Shown one piece after another: positions 1 through 5,553 of a stretch of DNA of 7,368 nucleotides. Origin of the DNA: Treponema sp. (GTDB lineage Bacteria > Spirochaetota > Spirochaetia > Treponematales > Breznakiellaceae); NCBI GenBank assembly GCA_031266695.1, contig JAISAK010000149.1, positions 1 through 7,368 on the forward strand, given 5' to 3'. Both the position numbers and the translations under genes were made by a program. The stretch's first letter is position 1; every line of letters begins with the position of its first letter. The notes below the pieces were generated by a model that was given only the letters and a program-made list of their open reading frames with translations, did not search any database and had not been told where the DNA came from.

Positions 1-171
1 GGCGTAGAAAAAAAGGGCTTGAGAACAAAAACTTATTCGACTTCTTCTCATTTAATTGACCGCATTAGCGGTCTTCTTCGCGGTTAAAATTTCTTCCAAA
101 ACTTGGTAGTTTCCCGGAATATGGAGCTAAATGACGTTGCCCTGCGGATGCCTAAGTGTTATACATTTTCC

Positions 172-200
172 TTGACAATCCGCTCATACCGCGACATTAT
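172..200 (+). promoter_or_regulatory. Putative sigma-70-type promoter of the EF-G-like gene
   Basis: A perfect -35 consensus TTGACA occupies 172-177. At 17-bp spacing the hexamer CATTAT (195-200) matches the TATAAT consensus at four of six positions. Better-looking hexamers, TATACA (198-203) and TACAAT (200-205), lie just downstream but imply spacers of 20 and 22 bp, so the exact -10 is uncertain. Transcription would begin near 205-212 and leave a leader of roughly 95-100 nt. The -35 match is seen directly; promoter activity is inferred. Confidence 0.5.
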
Positions 201-231
201 ACAATAGAACCGGAAAATTTGAATGACCCTC

Positions 232-249
232 CCCCGCCCTGAAGCGGGG
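232..249 (+). promoter_or_regulatory. GC-rich leader hairpin
   Basis: CCCCGC (232-237) and GCGGGG (244-249) form a perfect 6-bp stem, all G-C pairs, around the loop CCTGAA, inside the predicted leader of the EF-G-like mRNA. The right arm can instead pair downstream: GGGT (247-250) with ACCC (256-259) around the loop ATTAG. The two folds exclude each other. No U-run follows either, so neither is a classical terminator. GACCCT occurs on both sides (225-230 and 255-260). The pairing is seen in the sequence; a regulatory role is only inferred. Confidence 0.4.
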
Positions 250-270
250 TATTAGACCCTACTGCGAATA

Positions 271-300
271 AAGGAGCCCGAGTGCTCCTTAAAGAGGAGC
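271..300 (+). promoter_or_regulatory. Leader hairpin with alternative pairing to the Shine-Dalgarno
   Basis: AAGGAGC (271-277) and GCTCCTT (284-290) are perfect complements around a 6-nt loop, forming a stem immediately upstream of the ribosome binding site GAGGAG (294-299), which lies 5 nt before the ATG at 305. The same anti-Shine-Dalgarno strand, GCTCC (284-288), can instead pair with GGAGC (296-300), enclosing a 7-nt loop and burying most of the ribosome binding site. The first fold leaves the site open and the second closes it. The 7-bp upstream fold should be the more stable one, so the default is probably 'open'. Confidence 0.45.
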
Positions 301-304
301 GCAA

Positions 305-2386
305 ATGAGCTACAATACTGATTTTATCAAAAATGTCGCCATTGCCGGTCACGGCCAGACCGGCAAAACCACCCTTTTTGAACGTTTGCTCTTCGCCGGG
401 GGGGTCCTTCCCCGGGCGGAAACCGTAGAATCGGGGAAAACCGCCAGCGATTCTACCGCGGAGGAGATTGAACGGAAAATTTCCATTCACGCCGCCCTTG
501 CCCATATCGAACGAAACGGGAAAAAAATCAATTTTTTCGATACCCCGGGTTCTCCGGATTTTACCGGCGACGTTATTTTAAGCTTCCGGGCAAGTGAATT
601 CGCCCTTCTTGCCGTGGACGGCCGTTCGGGGGTCCAGATTGAGACCGTAAAGCTGTGGCGAAATCTGGAGGCCCGGCGGAAACCAAAGGGTGTTTTTGTT
701 ACGAGACTTGACGATGAACGGGCTGATTTTGAAAAAACCCTTAACGATATAAAAGAAAAGCTCAAGGTTGAACCGGTGCCCTTCTCCCTGCCCATGGGAA
801 CAGGCCAGGGTTTTAAAGGCGTAATCGACGTCCTTAACGAAAAGGCCTACCTTGTCCCCGGTGAGGCGGCGGAAAAGGAGAGCCCCATTCCCGACGAATA
901 CAGGGAAATGACCGCCGCGGCCAGGGAGAAGCTCATTGAGGCGGCGGCCGAGGGGGACGACGGCCTCATGGAGCAGTATATCGAGAAGGGCTCCCTTTCC
1001 CCCGAGGAAATGCACAAGGGCCTTATCGAGGCGCTTGCGGAGCATAAAATCGTTCCCGCCTTCGCCGGAGCGGCCCTGAAGAATTCCGGCCTTATCCCTT
1101 TCCTTGATTTTATCTCCGAAATAGGGCCCGATCCCCGAACCGCAAAGGATATCGTTCTGGACGCGGAGGGAAAAGAACAGGAGGTTCCCCTGAACCCCGG
1201 CAAACCCCTGGCCGCCCTGGTTATCAAAACCATCTACGATCAGTTTTCCGGAAAACTCACGTGGATCAAGGTAATCGAAGGAAAGCTTTCATCCGATTCG
1301 GAGGCGCTGAATGTTTCGGAAAATAAAAAGGAACGTATCGGTAAACTCTACGTCTGCCAGGGTAAAAAACTCGAGGAAGTGAAGGAACTCTTTGCCGGAG
1401 ATGTGGGAATCGTCACCAAATCCGCTACCCTCAGAACCAACGACACCATAAGCTCCGGCGGCAGCGCCCTCAAGTTCCTTCCCCTCCGCCTTCCGGAGCC
1501 GGTTCATTCGGTGGCGGTTAACGCCGTGACAAAAAAGGACGACGACAAACTCGGCGAATTCCTTGTCAGGGCGGCGGAAGAGGACAGAACCTTCCGGTAC
1601 CTGTTCAATACCGAAACAAAGGAAACGGTTATTTCCGGCATGGGCGAGCTCCAGATCAACATTATCCTGGACAAGATAAAAACAAACCAGAAAATCGACG
1701 TGGAAACCCACGTGCCCCGCGTAGCCTACCGGGAAACGATCGCCAAAAAATCCTCCGCCGAGTATACCCACAAAAAGCAGACCGGCGGTCACGGGCAGTA
1801 CGGCAAGGTTGTGCTGGACATAGCGCCCCTGGGCCGGGGCGAGGGCTACAAGTTTGAAAACAAAATCTTCGGCGGGGCGGTGCCAAAGAATTACATACCG
1901 GGTGTTGAAAAGGGCATCGCCGAAGGTATGGCCCGGGGCACTGTGGCGGGTTACCCCGTTGTCGATGTGGAAGTGGCCATCGTGGACGGCAAGTACCATC
2001 CGGTGGATTCCTCGGAGTTGTCCTTCAAGCTCGCTTCGCGTAACGCTTTCCGCGAAGCCATGCGGCAGGCAAACCCTTCCCTTCTTGAACCCATCATGAA
2101 TCTGACGGTCTTTGTGGAAGAGAAATATCTGGGCGACGTGATGAGTGATCTTTCGGGCAAGCGGGGCAAGATTCTGGGGCAGGACTCCGTCGGCGGTATC
2201 TCGGAAATCCACGCCGAGGTTCCCCAGGCGGAACTTCTGCGCTACTCCATCGATCTTCGTTCCATCACCAGCGGCACCGGTTCCTTCAACGTAGCCTTTG
2301 ACCATTACGCGCCCATCTCCGGCCGCATTGCCGAAGATGTGATCAAAGCGGCCGAAGCCTTCAAGGTTGAGGAAAAGGAGGAATGA
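305..2386 (+). CDS. EF-G-like translational GTPase (EF-G paralogue)
   Basis: This 693-residue protein has the full EF-G architecture and usual length. The GTPase domain shows G1 GHGQTGKT (15-22), switch I RKISI (57-61) with Ser60 where EF-G has the Mg-binding Thr, and G3 DTPG (79-82). G4 reads TRLD (133-136) where NKxD is expected, and the G5 region is GAALKN (255-260). Domain II begins near residue 300 and domain III near 395. Domain IV starts around 480 (TGGHGQYGKVV, 493-503) and keeps the tip His565 (GKYHPVDSSEL), matching E. coli His583. Domain V carries GDVMSDLSGKRG (610-621). Canonical EF-G drives ribosomal translocation in the cytoplasm. The RKISI switch and general look suggest the EF-G-like/EF-G II paralogue group, whose members are often not the main translocase, so its role is open. 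The start is supported by GAGGAG 5 nt upstream. The gene ends in TGATGA and stands alone on the + strand. Confidence 0.93.
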   Translation: MSYNTDFIKNVAIAGHGQTGKTTLFERLLFAGGVLPRAETVESGKTASDSTAEEIERKISIHAALAHIERNGKKINFFDTPGSPDFTGDVILSFRASEFALLAVDGRSGVQIETVKLWRNLEARRKPKGVFVTRLDDERADFEKTLNDIKEKLKVEPVPFSLPMGTGQGFKGVIDVLNEKAYLVPGEAAEKESPIPDEYREMTAAAREKLIEAAAEGDDGLMEQYIEKGSLSPEEMHKGLIEALAEHKIVPAFAGAALKNSGLIPFLDFISEIGPDPRTAKDIVLDAEGKEQEVPLNPGKPLAALVIKTIYDQFSGKLTWIKVIEGKLSSDSEALNVSENKKERIGKLYVCQGKKLEEVKELFAGDVGIVTKSATLRTNDTISSGGSALKFLPLRLPEPVHSVAVNAVTKKDDDKLGEFLVRAAEEDRTFRYLFNTETKETVISGMGELQINIILDKIKTNQKIDVETHVPRVAYRETIAKKSSAEYTHKKQTGGHGQYGKVVLDIAPLGRGEGYKFENKIFGGAVPKNYIPGVEKGIAEGMARGTVAGYPVVDVEVAIVDGKYHPVDSSELSFKLASRNAFREAMRQANPSLLEPIMNLTVFVEEKYLGDVMSDLSGKRGKILGQDSVGGISEIHAEVPQAELLRYSIDLRSITSGTGSFNVAFDHYAPISGRIAEDVIKAAEAFKVEEKEE

Positions 2387-2410
2387 TGAGACGCGGTTGG
2401 GTTTACGGAA

Positions 2411-3748
2411 TTACCGCTTGTCCAGGCTGAGATAATCCAGGCGGGGCTGCACGCATTTATAGGCCGGGCGGATGATCCTTCCGCCCGCGACGATTTCTTC
2501 CATGCGGTGGGCGCACCAGCCGGCCACGCGGCTTACCGCGAATATCGGGGTAAAAAGTTCCGCCGGGATGCCCAGCATCTTGTACACAAAGCCCGAATAA
2601 AAATCCACGTTGGAACAGATATCCTTGCCTGATCCTTTAAGTTTTCTGAAAACTTCCGGGGCAAGCTGTTCCACCAAACGGTAAAGCCCGTACTCTTCGG
2701 TAAGGTTTTTTTCCCCGGCCAGAATTGCGGCCTTGTTCCGCAGAAGGACAGCCCGGGGATCGCTTTTTGTGTATACCGCGTGCCCCTGGCCGTAGATCAG
2801 CCCGGATCCGTCGCAGGCTTCGCCCCGGAGAACGGCCTCCAGATACGCGGCCACTTCTTCTTCGCTTTCCCAATGCTTTACGTTTTTTTTGATGTCCTCC
2901 ATCATGCCCATTACCTTGATATTCGCGCCGCCGTGCTTGAAACCCTTGAGGGATTCTATGCCCGCGGCAAGGGCTGAAAAGGTATCGGTATCCGCCGAAG
3001 ACACAAGGTGTACCGCGAAGGTGGAATTGTTTCCGCCGCCGTGTTCGGCGTGGAGCACCAGGGCAAGATCGAGAATTTCCGCCTCAAGCCGGCTGAATTT
3101 CTGATCCGGCCTGATAAGGGAGAGCATGGCCTCGGCACAGGAACAGCCCGGCTCCGGCAGGTGAATGATAAGGCTTTCGTGATCAAAGTAATGTTTTTTC
3201 GCCATGTAGGAATACGCCACAATCGTCGGAAACCGGGCGATAAGTTCCAGGCACTGGCGCAATACGTTCTCGGGCGACTGGTTCTCGGGGTCTTCGTCGT
3301 AAGAATAAAGGGTAAGAACCGAACGCGCCAGCTTGTTCATGATGTCCCTGGAGGGAAGCTTCATGATGGAATCCTCGGCGAAGTTTTTGGGCAGGGCCCG
3401 GCTGTTTCCAAGGAGCGCGGAAAACTCTTCCAGCTGAACCTTGTCGGGAAGCTGGCCAAAGACAAGAAGATAAATGGTTTCCTCAAAGCAAAGACGGTTT
3501 TCCCGGGCCGCGGCGCCGACAATCTGCTCCACGTCGATGCCCCGGTAAAAAAGCTTGCCGTCTATCGAAACCTTCTCGCCTTCATCAATGATATAGCCGT
3601 GGACATCTCCTATCCGGGTCAGCCCCACAAGTACGCCGGTACCGTCGGCGTTGCGGAGACCCCGCTTGACGTTATACCGGCCGTACAGCTCGGCGTCTAT
3701 ATAATCGTTTCCCGTAATTCCGGAAATATAATCCTTTACACGCCTCAT
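2411..3748 (-). CDS. Citrate synthase (citrate/2-methylcitrate synthase family)
   Basis: This 445-residue cytoplasmic enzyme condenses an acyl-CoA, normally acetyl-CoA, with oxaloacetate. The catalytic triad of the family is intact: His272 in KHGGAN, His323 in GQGHAVY and Asp382 in NVDFYSG, corresponding to His274, His320 and Asp375 of the pig enzyme. Substrate-carboxylate arginines are also recognisable: Arg332 in SDPRA, Arg407 in AVSRVAGW and probably Arg427 in IIRPAY. The stretch HAEHGGGNNSTF (233-244) is typical of anaerobe-type citrate/2-methylcitrate synthases and recalls the mitochondrial HEGGNVS segment. Specificity for acetyl- over propionyl-CoA cannot be decided. The ATG overlaps the stop of the acyl-CoA synthetase gene by 4 nt (ATGA, 3745-3748), indicating translational coupling; a moderate GGAAGAAG lies upstream. 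It is the last gene of the minus-strand run, and no clear terminator follows. Confidence 0.93.
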   Translation of the reverse strand: MRRVKDYISGITGNDYIDAELYGRYNVKRGLRNADGTGVLVGLTRIGDVHGYIIDEGEKVSIDGKLFYRGIDVEQIVGAAARENRLCFEETIYLLVFGQLPDKVQLEEFSALLGNSRALPKNFAEDSIMKLPSRDIMNKLARSVLTLYSYDEDPENQSPENVLRQCLELIARFPTIVAYSYMAKKHYFDHESLIIHLPEPGCSCAEAMLSLIRPDQKFSRLEAEILDLALVLHAEHGGGNNSTFAVHLVSSADTDTFSALAAGIESLKGFKHGGANIKVMGMMEDIKKNVKHWESEEEVAAYLEAVLRGEACDGSGLIYGQGHAVYTKSDPRAVLLRNKAAILAGEKNLTEEYGLYRLVEQLAPEVFRKLKGSGKDICSNVDFYSGFVYKMLGIPAELFTPIFAVSRVAGWCAHRMEEIVAGGRIIRPAYKCVQPRLDYLSLDKR

Positions 3749-5541
3749 TTGTCTTCTTCCCGAATCTGCACCCGGCGAATTTTGCCGCTTATGGTTTTGG
3801 GAAGTTCCGTAACAAAATCAACTATCCGGGGGTACTTGTAGGGGGCGGTGATTTTCTTGACATGGTTCTGCAGTTCCAGTTTTAGCTCCTCCGAGGCGAC
3901 GTAGCCCCGGGCAAGCACAATTGTCGCCTTGACTACCGTGCCCCGGTCGGGATCGGGAACGCCGGTGATGGCGCACTCCAGCACCGCGGGATGCTCCATG
4001 AGGGCGCTTTCCACCTCGAAGGGGCCGATGCGGTAGCCGGAGCTTTTTATCACGTCGTCGGCGCGCCCCACAAACCAGTAGTAGCCGTCTTCGTCCCGCC
4101 ACGCCATATCGCCGGTGTAGTAGATATCGTCGTGCCAGACGCTTGAGGTAAGCGCCGCGTCCCGGTAATAGCCGCCGAACATGCCGGTGGGCTTCCGTTT
4201 GTCCAGGCGGACGATAAGCTGCCCTTCCTCGCCCATGCCGCAGGAAGAGCCGTCTTCCCGGACAAGATCAATGTCGTAGCCGGGTGAAGGTTTTCCCATA
4301 GAGCCGGGTTTAGGTTCAATCCAGGGGTAGGTGCAGATGGTAACGGTAAGCTCCGTCTGGCCGTAACATTCCCGAAGCTTGATCCCCGTGGCGGCAAGGA
4401 ACTGCTCGTAAATTTCAGGATTGAGGGGTTCGCCGGCCACGGCGCAGTTTTGAAGCGCCGAAAAGTCGTACCCGGAAAGATCCTCCTTGATGAAAAAGCG
4501 GTAAACGGTGGGAGGCGCGCAGAAGGTAGTGACCTTATGCCGGGAGATCACTTCCAGCATGGCGGACGGTACAAAACGATCGTAATCGTAGACAAAGACC
4601 GCGGAACCGCAGAGCCACTGGCCGTAGATCTTGCCCCAGGCGGCCTTTGCCCAGCCGGTATCGGCGACGGTAAGATGGAGTCCGCCGGGGATAACCCGCT
4701 GCCAGTATTTGGCGGTAAGGATGTGTCCCAGGGGATAGGCAAAATCATGGCGGACCATTTTGGGCATGCCGGTTGTACCGGAGGTAAAATAGAGAAGCAT
4801 TATGTCGCTGTTTTCATTTACCTTTTCAGGCCGGACAAAACCGGCCGGGGCCTTTTCCATGAGGGCGCTGAAATCGGCCCAGGGCGTCAGGCCTCCCGCG
4901 GAGGATTCCGGGCCCGAAGCCCCGGCCGGCGCGGCGAAAGGGCTTCCGGCGCGGCGGGCAAAAAGCTCGCGGGCCTGTCCCGCCGGGTCCGCGTCCGCGG
5001 GGGTATGGACGGAGCGGACAAAGGCCTTGAAGCGCAGCCGCGATTCCCCCGCGGCGTGGGAATCGCGTTCAAGCTTTGCCTCGGCCTCGTCAACCCGGTA
5101 CATAAGCTCAATATCGTCAACGCAGACAAGGCCCGCAATGTCCGCCGCGTCGCAGCGGTACACAATATCCTTGGTGGTAAGAAGATGGGTAGCGGGAATT
5201 CCGATAGCGCCTAACTTGTGCAGGGCAAGCAGCACGGGCCAGTACTGCCAGCGGCGCTTGAGGATCAGCATCACCGGGTCGCCCTTGCCTATTCCGGCGG
5301 CGCGGAAAGCGGCGGCCCCTTTGTCGGAAAGGGTTTTAAGCTCGGCGTAGCTGAAGGACGCTTCGGCCCCGTTTTCATCGCACCATACCAGAGCCGGCGC
5401 GGAGCCGTTTTTTTCGGCAAGGACATCGAGCACGTCGTAGGCAAAGTTAAAATTATCCGGGATCTTTACCGTAAAGTGAGCGTAAAAATCCTCATAGGAA
5501 TCAAAGTCGCTTTTCTCAAGATAGTTATCCAGCAGATTCAC
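3745..5541 (-). CDS. AMP-forming acyl-CoA synthetase (ACS/ACSM-like)
   Basis: This 598-residue adenylate-forming ligase activates a carboxylic acid with ATP and CoA through an acyl-AMP. Core motifs are complete: P-loop YFTSGTTGMPKMVRH (251-265), ECYGQTE (391-397), YYTGD (474-478), hinge GRADDVIKSSGYRIG (492-506), and the C-terminal PKTISGKIRR (581-590) with catalytic Lys587. The sequence resembles the medium-chain/ACSM group and clostridial 'AMP-binding' synthetases more than classical acetyl-CoA synthetase. Candidate substrates are acetate, propionate, short branched-chain or aryl acids; the sequence does not fix one. An Ala/Gly/Pro-rich segment at about residues 178-218 looks like an insertion relative to the family. 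The start is GTG at 5539-5541, chosen because AAGGAG lies 6 nt upstream and the N-terminal sequence fits. The gene follows an XRE-cupin regulator by 10 nt and overlaps the citrate synthase start by 4 nt, suggesting its acyl-CoA product feeds that enzyme. Confidence 0.9.
   Translation of the reverse strand: MNLLDNYLEKSDFDSYEDFYAHFTVKIPDNFNFAYDVLDVLAEKNGSAPALVWCDENGAEASFSYAELKTLSDKGAAAFRAAGIGKGDPVMLILKRRWQYWPVLLALHKLGAIGIPATHLLTTKDIVYRCDAADIAGLVCVDDIELMYRVDEAEAKLERDSHAAGESRLRFKAFVRSVHTPADADPAGQARELFARRAGSPFAAPAGASGPESSAGGLTPWADFSALMEKAPAGFVRPEKVNENSDIMLLYFTSGTTGMPKMVRHDFAYPLGHILTAKYWQRVIPGGLHLTVADTGWAKAAWGKIYGQWLCGSAVFVYDYDRFVPSAMLEVISRHKVTTFCAPPTVYRFFIKEDLSGYDFSALQNCAVAGEPLNPEIYEQFLAATGIKLRECYGQTELTVTICTYPWIEPKPGSMGKPSPGYDIDLVREDGSSCGMGEEGQLIVRLDKRKPTGMFGGYYRDAALTSSVWHDDIYYTGDMAWRDEDGYYWFVGRADDVIKSSGYRIGPFEVESALMEHPAVLECAITGVPDPDRGTVVKATIVLARGYVASEELKLELQNHVKKITAPYKYPRIVDFVTELPKTISGKIRRVQIREEDK
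4888..5010 (-). other. GC-rich, low-complexity insert in the acyl-CoA synthetase gene
   Basis: This stretch encodes about 40 residues (178-218) rich in Ala, Gly, Pro, Arg and Ser, between the Rossmann-like N-terminal part and the P-loop. From memory, family members have about 50 residues between the equivalent of Val150 and the P-loop, whereas here there are about 100. The DNA is visibly more GC-rich than the rest of the gene and contains an 11-bp direct repeat and a short inverted repeat (CCTCC/GGAGG at 4892-4896/4900-4904). The reading frame stays intact, so the enzyme is probably functional with an extra surface loop. The boundaries are approximate. Confidence 0.6.
4926..4956. repeat. 11-bp direct repeat, 20-bp period
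   Basis: CCGGCGCGGCG occurs at 4926-4936 and again, identically, at 4946-4956. The 20-bp offset is not a multiple of three, so the copies are read in different frames and the repeat cannot be explained by repeated protein sequence. It sits inside the GC-rich insert of the acyl-CoA synthetase gene and fits origin by replication slippage, although a GC-rich stretch makes chance matches more likely. Confidence 0.6.
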
Positions 5542-5547
5542 AGTGTT

Positions 5548-5553
5548 CTCCTT
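5548..5553 (-). promoter_or_regulatory. Ribosome binding site fixing the GTG start of the acyl-CoA synthetase gene
   Basis: On the minus strand AAGGAG lies 6 nt before the GTG at 5539-5541. It overlaps the TAA stop of the regulator gene (5552-5554). This placement supports the GTG start and suggests that translation of the synthetase is coupled to termination on the regulator message. Confidence 0.75.

Larger units (their letters stand above)
1..304. other. Intergenic region and leader upstream of the EF-G-like gene
   Basis: No convincing gene lies in these 304 bases, which are clearly more AT-rich than the coding DNA that follows. Frame 1 of the + strand stays open from base 1 to a TAA at 85-87, giving 28 residues that could be the tail of an upstream gene. 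An open run this short is expected by chance, so it is not called. A perfect 6-bp inverted repeat lies at 58-63/68-73 (GACCGC, loop ATTA, GCGGTC). It is not followed by a T-tract, so it is not a standard intrinsic terminator. The right half holds a promoter-like pair, then two hairpins and the ribosome binding site of the EF-G-like gene, listed separately. Confidence 0.7.

Noticed and set aside
58..73. Perfect inverted repeat GACCGC-ATTA-GCGGTC as an intrinsic terminator of an upstream gene
   Set aside because: No T-tract follows on either strand (TTCTTCG on the + side), and no confirmed upstream gene is visible.
121..207. Small + strand ORF of 28 codons starting ATG GAG CTA in the upstream region
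   Set aside because: It has no good Shine-Dalgarno and overlaps the putative promoter -35 and -10, so it would lie mostly upstream of the transcript start. Its length is expected by chance.
1289..2305. 338-codon open frame on the minus strand inside the EF-G-like gene
   Set aside because: The + strand gene there has unmistakable EF-G domains III-V. The antisense frame shows no recognisable motif and is typical of shadow frames in codon-biased DNA.
3008..3841. 277-codon open frame on the + strand across the citrate synthase gene
   Set aside because: It is antisense to clear citrate synthase motifs and extends into the acyl-CoA synthetase gene without any recognisable domain.
4450..5350. Two overlapping + strand open frames (254 and 182 codons) in the acyl-CoA synthetase region
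   Set aside because: They are antisense to the adenylate-forming motifs, and their length is explained by high GC content, especially in the insert.
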